Origin: Dorea_D sp963559605
GTDB lineage: Bacteria > Bacillota > Clostridia > Lachnospirales > Lachnospiraceae
NCBI GenBank assembly: GCA_963559605.1
Contig: CAUWLL010000003.1
Location: 1 to 64,000, forward strand
Direction: 5' to 3'
DNA length: 64,000 nucleotides
Each line of letters starts with the position of its first letter. Within the stretch, counting starts at the first letter, position 1. Below the pieces are notes generated by a model. The model made no database searches, was not told the origin of the DNA, and saw nothing but the letters and a program-made list of their open reading frames with translations. Of this stretch, positions 46,154-54,080 are shown piece by piece. The translations under genes were made by a program, and so were the position numbers.

Positions 46154-47785
46154 TTATTCACACTCACATATCTTTTTTCTGAGAGGAAGCGCTGCTCTGG
46201 GCAAAACAGAGAACCCATCCGTTCCCAACTCCAAAAGCTTCTGCGTAAAACTCAGATCTTCTGCCAGCTCCCCACAGACAGTCGCCCGTTTCCCCTCTGC
46301 ATGCGCACTTTCAACCGCCATTTGGATCATGGCAAGCACCGCCGGATGCCTCTGGTCATAGAGAGGCTCTATGCTCCGGTTCTGCCGGTCCACTGCCAGC
46401 GTATACTGTGTCAGATCGTTCATCCCTATACTAAAGAAATCCACTTCCTTCGCAAGCTCACGACTGATCATCACCGCCGCAGGAGTTTCGATCATAATAC
46501 CAATCTCCAGATTCTCTCGAAAGTCCCTTCCCTCTTTCTTGAGTTCCAGCTTTACCTCCTCCAAAATCACCTTGACCTGCTTTACTTCCTGTATGGAAAT
46601 GATCATGGGGAATAATAATGCAACCTGCCCATAGGCAGAGGCGCGGTAAATTGCCCGAAGCTGCGTTTTAAACAGCTCTCTTCTTGTCAGGCAGATACGA
46701 ATGGCACGATACCCAAGCGCCGGATTGTCTTCCCTGCCCAGCCCCAAATAACCCACCTGCTTATCTGCTCCAATGTCAAAAGTACGGATAACAACCTTTT
46801 TACCGCCCATGATTTCCGCTGCTTGTCTATATACACAAAATTGCTCTTCTTCCGTCGGGAACGTATCCCTCCCCAGATACAGAAATTCACTTCGAAAAAG
46901 TCCGATTCCCTGAGCGCCGTTCTCCAGAGCATCCTCCACATCCGAAAGACTCCCTGCATTTGCAAATATACCGACCCTTCTTCCGCCTTTTGTTAAAGCT
47001 TCTTTTTTCCTGATCGGCTCCTGCAAAAGTCTTTTCTCAGACTCTTCCCTTTGCTTTTTCTGCAGCATTTCCATCGTACCTATATCCGGTTCAATATAGA
47101 GCATGCCCTCTTGCGCATCTACCGTTGCAAATTTTCCGCTATATTCTGTTTTCAGTCCTTCTCCAATCCCGACAATTGTCGGGAGATTCATCGTTTTTGC
47201 AAGTATTGCTGTGTGAGAGTACTTAGAGCCTTCCATAAGGATTAGTGAAAGGATATTGCTCTTATCAAGCCGGAGGAGCTCGCTCGGAGACAGATCCTTT
47301 GCCGCAAGGATCACAGGTTCCTCTGGCCTTACAACGTGCTCCTCTTTATCCGAAAGGATACAAAGCAAGCGTTTGGATACGTCTTTTATATCTGCCGTAC
47401 GTTCTCGTATATAAGGGTCATCCATCGCCGCAAATCTGTCTGCCAGATGTTCTGCCGTTACTTTTACCGCGTATTCCGCACTCGCTTCCTGCGTCTCAAT
47501 GATATTGATCACAGACTTTGTATACTCCGGATCTTCCAATATCATCCGATGAACGTCAAAAATTCCGGCGTCTGTCTTTCCCACACACTCTATTGTCTGA
47601 TAAAAAAGACTCTGTAACTGTGCCGCCGCTTTTATTTTTGCTCTTTCAAACCGCTCCATCTCTTTTGCGGCATCATCTACAGAAGTTCTTGTAATCCGAA
47701 TTTCATTACTTTTATAAAAGAAAATCTTTCCGGCCGCAATTCCTCCAAATACGCTTTTCCCTGACAATATGATCATTGTCTTCAT
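46154..47785 (-). CDS. PTS Enzyme I paralogue (second copy)
   Basis: A 543-residue phosphoenolpyruvate-protein phosphotransferase. The phosphohistidine region is GSKYSHTAILAKTMNLPTI and the PEP-binding TIM barrel has LFRSEFLYLGRDTFPTEEEQ, IRTFDIGADKQ, MIETPAAVMISRELAKEVDFF, and CGELAEDL (catalytic Cys). The phosphohistidine loop departs from the usual GGxTSHxAI (here EGSKYSHTAI), so partner choice may differ. It lies 20 bp after a second Enzyme I gene; no ptsH or sugar-specific component is adjacent. Confidence 0.9.
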   Translation of the reverse strand: MKTMIILSGKSVFGGIAAGKIFFYKSNEIRITRTSVDDAAKEMERFERAKIKAAAQLQSLFYQTIECVGKTDAGIFDVHRMILEDPEYTKSVINIIETQEASAEYAVKVTAEHLADRFAAMDDPYIRERTADIKDVSKRLLCILSDKEEHVVRPEEPVILAAKDLSPSELLRLDKSNILSLILMEGSKYSHTAILAKTMNLPTIVGIGEGLKTEYSGKFATVDAQEGMLYIEPDIGTMEMLQKKQREESEKRLLQEPIRKKEALTKGGRRVGIFANAGSLSDVEDALENGAQGIGLFRSEFLYLGRDTFPTEEEQFCVYRQAAEIMGGKKVVIRTFDIGADKQVGYLGLGREDNPALGYRAIRICLTRRELFKTQLRAIYRASAYGQVALLFPMIISIQEVKQVKVILEEVKLELKKEGRDFRENLEIGIMIETPAAVMISRELAKEVDFFSIGMNDLTQYTLAVDRQNRSIEPLYDQRHPAVLAMIQMAVESAHAEGKRATVCGELAEDLSFTQKLLELGTDGFSVLPRAALPLRKKICECE

Positions 47786-47805
47786 CCTCTGTCTATTTCC
47801 TGATA

Positions 47806-49431
47806 TTAATTTATCTCACGAATCCTTTTACGAAGTCCAAGCACCTGATTGGGCGGTACAGACAGCTCATCGATCCCAATCTGTACGAAAAACTCTGTCA
47901 GTGACAGATCCGCCGCCAAATCTCCGCACACACTGATACTCTTTTCTTCTAAATGTACGTTGTTTGCCACAATACGAATCATTTTTAAAACCGCCGGATG
48001 ATGAGGATTGAAATGGCTTTCTATTTTGGCATTGCTGCGATCCATTCCAAGTGTCAGCTGTAATAAATCATTCGTACCAATGCTGAAGAAATCTGCCTCT
48101 CTTGCCAGTTCTCCGCTGATCATAACCGAAGCAGGTGTCTCGATCATAACACCGACCTGCATATTTTTATTATACGGCGTCTTTTCCATACTCAATTCTT
48201 TCTTTGCACGTTCCAGGAGAATTTTTGCCATCTTCACTTCCTCTACAGAAGTGACAAACGGGAACATGATCGCCACATTTCCATATGCTGAAGCCCGCAG
48301 GATCGCACGAAGCTGTGTACGGAACATCTCCTCTTTTTCCAGAGAAATACGGATGCCGCGATAACCTATGACAGGATTCTTTTCATCTTCTATTTCAAAG
48401 CACTCTGCCATCTTATCGCCGCCAAGATCTGCCGTACGAATGACAACCCTCTTCATTCCCATGGACTCCGCAGCCAGCTTATACACCTGAAACTGCTGTT
48501 CTTCCGTAGGCAGTTTTCCGCCGTTTTCTATATACAAAAACTCACTTCGGAAAAGCCCGATACCACCCGCATCGCTTCGGATAACATTCTCAATATCCTC
48601 TCGTTTTGCAATATTTGCACAGATGTCTATTTTCTGACCACTCTGAGTAATATTTTCTTTTCCTTTCAAACGCTCAAGATTTTTCGTCTTTTCATGGTTT
48701 GCGTCCTGCTTTTGTCTCATCCGCGTAAGTGTCGTATAATCCGGTTCAATATAAACCTTTCCCTCAAAACCGTCTACGATAATGGTCTTACCCTCATACT
48801 CGTCTTTCAGAACTTCTCCCAAACCAATCACCGATGGAATCCCTCTCGTTCTCGCAATAACCGCAGTATGAGAATTGATCGTTCCGTAACGGGTCACAAA
48901 TCCCAGAACCTTGGATTTTTCCAACTGAATAGCCTCACTTGGATAAATCTCTGACGCCGCCAAAATAAACGGCTCGTCCGACAGCAGTTTGTCTTTCCAG
49001 TTTCTTGACAAAATACGGATCACTCGCAGCGACACGTCTCTTATATCCGCGTCATGTCCCTGAAAAGCCGTGTTCTCCAGCTCTGCTCCATTCTCTATGA
49101 AATATTGAGCGGTCTCCTGAATGGCATACTCAGCATTTAATTTCTTTTCTACAATAATTCCCGTGACTTTATCCTGGAAATCAGGGTCCTCTAACATCTG
49201 CTGCTGCATTTCAAAAATAGCCGCATTTGCCTCTCCTACATCCACCACAGAATTATTGTACAACGTACCCAGCTCTAAAACAGCCTTTTCCCTTGCTTTA
49301 TGAAACCGAGCCACCTCTTTTTCTACGTCTTTTACATAAATCTGTTTGATCTCTTTTACATCTCTCTTAAAAAAAGATAACTTACCAATGGCAATTCCTT
49401 CCGAAATTTTTCTTCCTGTCAATGTAATCAT
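47806..49431 (-). CDS. PTS Enzyme I
   Basis: A 541-residue Enzyme I that takes phosphate from PEP and passes it to HPr. The N-terminal HPr-binding and phosphohistidine domains show TRYGTINSHTAVIARTRGIPSVIG; the C-terminal PEP domain has LFRSEFLYIENGGKLPTEEQQ, IRTADLGGDK, MIETPASVMISGELAREADFFSIGTNDL and VCGDLAADL. The next gene is a diverged copy, so an ancient duplication is likely. A TATAAT-like box lies about 50 bp upstream of the start. ptsI would normally be beside ptsH; here it is not. Confidence 0.9.
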   Translation of the reverse strand: MITLTGRKISEGIAIGKLSFFKRDVKEIKQIYVKDVEKEVARFHKAREKAVLELGTLYNNSVVDVGEANAAIFEMQQQMLEDPDFQDKVTGIIVEKKLNAEYAIQETAQYFIENGAELENTAFQGHDADIRDVSLRVIRILSRNWKDKLLSDEPFILAASEIYPSEAIQLEKSKVLGFVTRYGTINSHTAVIARTRGIPSVIGLGEVLKDEYEGKTIIVDGFEGKVYIEPDYTTLTRMRQKQDANHEKTKNLERLKGKENITQSGQKIDICANIAKREDIENVIRSDAGGIGLFRSEFLYIENGGKLPTEEQQFQVYKLAAESMGMKRVVIRTADLGGDKMAECFEIEDEKNPVIGYRGIRISLEKEEMFRTQLRAILRASAYGNVAIMFPFVTSVEEVKMAKILLERAKKELSMEKTPYNKNMQVGVMIETPASVMISGELAREADFFSIGTNDLLQLTLGMDRSNAKIESHFNPHHPAVLKMIRIVANNVHLEEKSISVCGDLAADLSLTEFFVQIGIDELSVPPNQVLGLRKRIREIN

Positions 49432-49674
49432 ATACGTATCCTCTGTTATCTATTATCTATTACTTATTACTACCCATATAATTATACTTTACACGTTCTC
49501 CCCCCATTCGTCAAGCAATTGGCTTGCCCTCAAAATTCTATCTAAATTCTACGAGAAAAACCTTTGGATTCATTGACTTTTTGACCCAGATATGCTAGTG
49601 TAAAATAGTATCGTTTTCCTCAATAAAATGATACAAAATCAATTTAGTTTTTCAATTTATATGGAGGTATCATC

Positions 49675-49872
49675 ATGAAAGGTACAGTAAAATGGTTTAA
49701 CAACCAAAAAGGTTACGGATTCATCTCCGACGAGTCAGGAAATGACGTATTCGTACACTATTCAGGACTGAACATGGAAGGCTTCAAGTCTTTAGAAGAG
49801 GGTCAGGAAGTAGAATACGATGTAACTGAAGGCGCTAAGGGACCTCAGGCAGTAAACGTAACAAAACTTTAA
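49675..49872 (+). CDS. cspA: Cold-shock-type RNA chaperone
   Basis: A 65-residue OB-fold protein with both nucleic-acid motifs: KGYGFI (RNP1, with an isoleucine after F) and VFVHYSGL (RNP2-like). It melts RNA secondary structure in the cytoplasm. TTGACC/TAAAAT-like boxes lie near 49581-49606 and a leader of about 70 nt precedes the ATG, as in many csp genes; AGGAGG-like GGAGGT is in place. A terminator follows. Confidence 0.93.
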   Translation: MKGTVKWFNNQKGYGFISDESGNDVFVHYSGLNMEGFKSLEEGQEVEYDVTEGAKGPQAVNVTKL

Positions 49873-49967
49873 TCAGAGCTTAATTATTATTTAGATGTAC
49901 CTTTTATTTATATAAAACGACTAGATTTAGATATTTAAAAGCAATACAGAAAATGAAATTAAGAACG

Positions 49968-49998
49968 AAACCGGGCAGTATACACTGTCCGGTTTTTC
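49968..49998. terminator. Bidirectional terminator between csp and the selenoprotein gene
   Basis: AAACCGGGCAG pairs with CTGTCCGGTTT around TATACA, followed by T residues; the genes on either side are convergent. Confidence 0.85.
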
Positions 49999-50005
49999 AT
50001 ACGCT

Positions 50006-50377
50006 CTATTCCGCATCTTCCAACGCAAATCCCATATCCGGGTGTTCTAATATCCACTCCCGTTCCGCTTTCTTGTCTTTAATGATCTCGATCCCTTCCA
50101 CCTCAAAGCAGCTGATCCAGGGATAATCCATATAGTTTACCGCAATTTCATCGGATATACAGATTCCTTCTTTCGGATAATACACATTCCCCATCTCACT
50201 TTGCGCCGTCCGATAACCTTTTTCTTCCATCACTTCTGCGCCCTCGTCTGTAAAACTTACAGACATCTCCTTATACGGAGGCGCACATCAGCTTGTAACT
50301 TCCTCAACATTCAACACAATATGTTTCCATCCGGCTCTCATCAGATATTCTTTTGCACGTTCATTCAACTTAACCAT
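50006..50377 (-). CDS. CC/Se-motif (HesB-like) protein, probable selenoprotein with in-frame UGA
   Basis: The full frame is 123 residues with a TGA at codon 30 (50290-50288). It starts MVKLNERAKE, 5 nt after the YitT stop, and continues past the TGA without a break as Sec-Cys-Ala-Pro-Pro through MSVSFTDEGAEVM to the stop at 50006. Known CC/Se-motif proteins of Clostridia have Cys-Cys or Sec-Cys at this place. A perfect 8-bp hairpin with a GTT loop (50264-50246) has its apical loop 31 nt past the TGA, in the bacterial SECIS range. The role is unknown, perhaps redox or metal binding. A pseudogene with a nonsense mutation is the alternative. Confidence 0.82.
50246..50264 (-). promoter_or_regulatory. 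Bacterial SECIS-like hairpin
   Basis: Minus-strand GTCTGTAA, loop GTT, TTACAGAC: a perfect 8-bp stem 23 nt after the in-frame TGA, with G first in the apical loop. This fits the loose bSECIS pattern read by SelB. Confidence 0.65.
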
Positions 50378-50382
50378 AATCT

Positions 50383-51249
50383 CTACACCTTCGGTCTGTA
50401 TCTCATATCATTCACATTATACACCGTTACAAACGCATCCGGATCTTCGTGAACAATATAGTTCATCAGCTTTTGATACTCGCTCTTATCTACAATCGTA
50501 ATGATTTCTTTACGTTTCTCCATATTGTAGGCTCCGATCGCCTCATAAAACGTTGCGCCGCTGCGCAGATTGTGAATAATAAAATCACGCAGTTCCTGTT
50601 CCTTCTTTGTGATCACACATACTCGACGCTTGATATTCTGTCCGAATATAAAATGATCCAGCACGATCCCGTTAAAATACGTTCCCAGAATGCTGAGCAC
50701 CACAGCCTTTTTGTCATAAATCAGTACAGAAGCAACCGCTACACACATACCGGAGATAGACATCGCCTTTCCAATTTCAATATGCAGATACTTATTCATG
50801 ATCTTTGCCACAATATCCAGTCCGCCGGACGAGGCATTTCTATTAAACAAAATGCTGAGCCCGAAACTTACAACCAAAATATAGCATAGAACATCCAGCT
50901 CCACACTGTCTGTAAAGGACGTAAATGTAGGAAACGCCCTCTCGTAGATCCCGATAAATACCGGAAGCATGATGCTGGTATATACCGTCTTCGCCCCAAA
51001 TTCTTTTCCACATGTAATAAATCCGATGATCAAAAGCACCACATTTAGAATCATCGTTATAGTAGACAAGGGAAGGGGTACAAAGTGTTCAATAATAATA
51101 CCGAGTCCGGAAATACTGCTGACTGTCGTCTGGCTCGGCACTAAGAAAAAATACACCGCCGCAGATATAATGGCAACCGCCACTGTCAAGATAACACCTT
51201 CTCTTAGAAGTTCTGCCGACGCCGTCTTACTGTTTTTTCTCTGTTCCAC
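50383..51249 (-). CDS. YitT family membrane protein (DUF161 and DUF2179)
   Basis: A 288-residue protein with five or six transmembrane segments in the first ~190 residues (YitT/DUF161, including RNASSGGLDIVAKIMNKY) and a soluble C-terminal DUF2179 domain (about 215-288, VITKKEQELRDFIIHNLRSGATFYEAIG). The function is not established. Its stop codon is 5 nt before the selenoprotein start, so the latter depends on this transcript. Confidence 0.9.
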   Translation of the reverse strand: MEQRKNSKTASAELLREGVILTVAVAIISAAVYFFLVPSQTTVSSISGLGIIIEHFVPLPLSTITMILNVVLLIIGFITCGKEFGAKTVYTSIMLPVFIGIYERAFPTFTSFTDSVELDVLCYILVVSFGLSILFNRNASSGGLDIVAKIMNKYLHIEIGKAMSISGMCVAVASVLIYDKKAVVLSILGTYFNGIVLDHFIFGQNIKRRVCVITKKEQELRDFIIHNLRSGATFYEAIGAYNMEKRKEIITIVDKSEYQKLMNYIVHEDPDAFVTVYNVNDMRYRPKV

Positions 51250-51286
51250 AAAACATATCCTCCTGTATTTTTAGTCCGATACCCAT

Positions 51287-52312
51287 TTACTGAATAAACA
51301 TGGCATCCCCAAAAGAAAAGAAACGATATTTCTCTTTCACAGCTTCCTCATACGCATTTAATACATGTTCTTTTCCTGCCAATGCCGATACCAACATCAC
51401 TAACGTAGATTCCGGCAAATGAAAATTCGTGATCAGGCAATCCAGCACTTTGAACTTGTACCCCGGATAGATGAAGATTTCCGTCCATCCACTGCATGGT
51501 TTTAACCGTCCGTCTTCAGCCGCAGCCGACTCAATGGTACGACAGCTTGTAGTACCCACACAGATCACACGGTTTCCGGTATCTTTCGCCCGATTGATCT
51601 TTTCCGCCGCTTCTTCTTCAATGCAGAAAAACTCGGAGTGCATATGATGGTCTGTAATTTCGTCCACCTTCACCGGTCGAAACGTACCAAGTCCCACATG
51701 AAGCGTTACCCTCGCAATCTCCACACCTTTTTTCTCTATCTTATCCAGAAGTTCCGGCGTAAAATGAAGCCCGGCTGTGGGCGCCGCCGCCGATCCCGTA
51801 TGTTTCGCATACACCGTCTGATACCGGTTTTTATCCTCCAGCTGGTGAGTAATATAGGGAGGCAGGGGCATTTGTCCCAACTGATCTAAAATTTCCTCAA
51901 AGATTCCCTCAAAAGAAAACTGGATCAAACGGTTTCCTTCCTCTACAATATCAAGAACCTCTCCTATTAACAATCCGTTTCCGAAACTGATCTTCGTTCC
52001 CGGCTTCGCTTTCTTCCCGGGCTTTACAAGCGTTTCCCAAACATTATTTTCTTTTCTTTTTAATAACAATATTTCTATCTTTGCATCTGTTCCAACTTTT
52101 GCGCCGATAAGCCTTGCCGGAATAACTTTTGTATCATTGATGACCAGACAGTCCCCTGCATGCAGATATTCCACAATATCTTTAAACACATGGTGCGAAA
52201 CAGCCCCGGACTCCTTGTCTAAGACAAGAAGTCTGGAGCTGGATCTGTCCTCTAAAGGATCCTGAGCGATCAATTCTTCCGGCAATTCATAATAAAAATC
52301 CTGTCGTTTCAT
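51287..52312 (-). CDS. queA: S-adenosylmethionine:tRNA ribosyltransferase-isomerase
   Basis: A 341-residue QueA, which adds the ribosyl part of SAM to preQ1 in tRNA to form epoxyqueuosine. Hallmarks are FYYELPEELIAQDPLEDRSSSRLLVLD at the start, LVINDTKVIPARLIG, GSAAAPTAGLHFTPELL and VGTTSCRTIESAA; the C-terminus has FHLPESTLVMLVSA. Queuosine salvage or synthesis genes are not next to it. It lies 4 bp after the RDD gene. Confidence 0.95.
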   Translation of the reverse strand: MKRQDFYYELPEELIAQDPLEDRSSSRLLVLDKESGAVSHHVFKDIVEYLHAGDCLVINDTKVIPARLIGAKVGTDAKIEILLLKRKENNVWETLVKPGKKAKPGTKISFGNGLLIGEVLDIVEEGNRLIQFSFEGIFEEILDQLGQMPLPPYITHQLEDKNRYQTVYAKHTGSAAAPTAGLHFTPELLDKIEKKGVEIARVTLHVGLGTFRPVKVDEITDHHMHSEFFCIEEEAAEKINRAKDTGNRVICVGTTSCRTIESAAAEDGRLKPCSGWTEIFIYPGYKFKVLDCLITNFHLPESTLVMLVSALAGKEHVLNAYEEAVKEKYRFFSFGDAMFIQ

Positions 52313-52316
52313 AGAC

Positions 52317-53105
52317 TTATGAATCCCTTTCTTTCTGTTGCTCTTTCTTTTCTGTTTCCGTATCCTGCGGTTTTACCAGCCGATAGCCTCCCTCAGGCAT
52401 TACAGGCACCATCGGTGTCTGCTGCATCGAATGCACCTCCTGTACCGGCGGCATCTGTTGTGCCGGTGGCATCTGCTGTACCGGCGGCATCTGCTGTGCC
52501 GGTGGCATCTGCTGTACCGGCGGCACTTCATGCTCTGCCTGTGCCTCTTCCGCCAAAGTAGTCGGAACTACAGGCGTACCCTGATATATCGGATAGACTT
52601 TGATACGCTTTGCGTATACCACTCTCGTATCACAAAGTATATCGTGGATTCCACGTTTTTCTTTGTCAATGCCAATCAAAAGATAGCCAAGACCGAGAAT
52701 CACGCCACTCAAAAAACGTCCGATCGTCTCACGATATACGACTGTTAAAAGCGTCAGCCTTTCCTCTTCCCCGCCGACAACTCTTAGATTCATCGCCCGC
52801 TTCCCAAGAGTCGTTCCTGTATAGTATGTGCACAGAATAAAATACAGTACCTGGCCACTGTACAGTGCGATGTCTTTTAACGTATAGTGAAACAAAATAT
52901 TTCCGTCAAGAAATGTTCCCTCTAGCATCCCCGATACACTGAGAAATATCAGCCGGACTATAAGAAGTCCCGCAAATACAAGGATACTGTCGATAATATA
53001 AGCGGCAAGTCTCACCCAGAAACCTGCATATTCTGCCTGCTCCCGGTCCTTTTCTGCCCGGCTGTCCGGTGTAGCGGCACAGACATTATCGTAAGCCTTC
53101 TGCAT
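52317..53105 (-). CDS. RDD family membrane protein with MPPxQQ repeats
   Basis: A 262-residue protein. The RDD domain (residues ~25-165) has three or four membrane segments and the hallmark YAGFWVRLAAYIIDSIL with GTTLGKRAMNLRVV. The C-terminal ~75 residues are a cytoplasmic or exposed tail of hexapeptides (MPPVQQ/MPPAQQ) and a charged end. The function is unknown. It overlaps sppA by 20 bp in another frame. Confidence 0.85.
   Translation of the reverse strand: MQKAYDNVCAATPDSRAEKDREQAEYAGFWVRLAAYIIDSILVFAGLLIVRLIFLSVSGMLEGTFLDGNILFHYTLKDIALYSGQVLYFILCTYYTGTTLGKRAMNLRVVGGEEERLTLLTVVYRETIGRFLSGVILGLGYLLIGIDKEKRGIHDILCDTRVVYAKRIKVYPIYQGTPVVPTTLAEEAQAEHEVPPVQQMPPAQQMPPVQQMPPAQQMPPVQEVHSMQQTPMVPVMPEGGYRLVKPQDTETEKKEQQKERDS
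52437..52526 (-). repeat. 18-bp tandem repeat inside the RDD gene
   Basis: About five copies of an 18-bp unit (GGCATCTGCTGTACCGGC and close variants) encode MPPxQQ. Alternating copies differ at the same positions (Val and Ala variants). Confidence 0.85.
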
Positions 53106-54063
53106 AGTACATCAGCACCCCGCTTTCTGTCTCCTTTGCGGTTTCTTTGAGAACCTGAGCCTCCGACTTCGGCACCAACGATTCTGCCTTTGCAAACAGA
53201 GAGGCGAACATGTTTTCTCTGCTCTCCGGCTCATAAAATTCATTTACACCGAATGTGCGGCTCATATTTTCCTTCATATCTTCATACGGACTGATTTCAT
53301 CGATCAATCCGTTTGCCTTTGCCTGCTGCGCCGTATAGGTACGTCCGTCCGAGAGACTTATAACCGTTTCCTCGGACATTCCACGTCCTTTTTCCACCTT
53401 ATCGACAAAAGACCTGTACGACTCATCTACCTGGCTCTGATAAATGGCAATCTGTTCGTCTGTCATCTTACTGGAATCTTTGTTTACTCCGCTGGCAATG
53501 CTTACGTATCGAATCCCCAGTTTTTCATACAGTCCGGTCAGGTCATAACCAGCCATAATAACGCCGATAGAACCCGTCACCGTATTTTGATTGGCATAAA
53601 TCTTATCTGCGGTCAAAGATGCCATATAGCCGCCGGACGCTGCATAATGCGCCATATACGCCCAGATTGGACGACCTGAGTTTTTCTTATACTCCTCCAA
53701 CTTCAAATAGAGTTCCTCAGACTCATATACCGTTCCGCCCGGTGAATCCACATACAACAAAATTCCTTTGTTATTTTTATCTTCCATCAACCGATCAATA
53801 TACTCCATTGTCGTAGTGTGCTGATACCCCGACACCGTTGAAAACATATCCGTTTCCATCTGCTGCTGAATCGTTCCTTCCACGCGCACAATGGCAATAT
53901 AATCCTTTGACGGAGCAGCAAATTCATAATTCCCTGTCAGCGTCTCTCCTGTTGCCATATCAAACGCTTTCTCAGAAAATGTATTGGTCAATACGCTGGT
54001 CACACCGATCACAATAAATAATACCGCTGCCACAACCATACCAATGATCTGTTTTTTCTTCAT
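53086..54063 (-). CDS. sppA: Signal peptide peptidase SppA
   Basis: A 325-residue membrane-bound serine protease that degrades leftover signal peptides. One transmembrane segment at about residues 6-26 leads to an extracytoplasmic S49 domain with LYVDSPGGTVYESEELY, the catalytic serine in AASGGYMAS, and the catalytic lysine in SGVNKDSS. Short single-domain form, as in Bacillus. It lies 17 bp after pheT and overlaps the RDD gene. Confidence 0.93.
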   Translation of the reverse strand: MKKKQIIGMVVAAVLFIVIGVTSVLTNTFSEKAFDMATGETLTGNYEFAAPSKDYIAIVRVEGTIQQQMETDMFSTVSGYQHTTTMEYIDRLMEDKNNKGILLYVDSPGGTVYESEELYLKLEEYKKNSGRPIWAYMAHYAASGGYMASLTADKIYANQNTVTGSIGVIMAGYDLTGLYEKLGIRYVSIASGVNKDSSKMTDEQIAIYQSQVDESYRSFVDKVEKGRGMSEETVISLSDGRTYTAQQAKANGLIDEISPYEDMKENMSRTFGVNEFYEPESRENMFASLFAKAESLVPKSEAQVLKETAKETESGVLMYYAEGLR

Positions 54064-54080
54064 ATATGTGCCTCACATTC

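Noticed and set aside
50006..50266. Independent 86-residue protein starting at the internal ATG
   Set aside because: The frame continues upstream through the TGA to an ATG coupled to the YitT gene, and the upstream part matches the family's N-terminus. GGAG just before the internal ATG leaves only a weak alternative.
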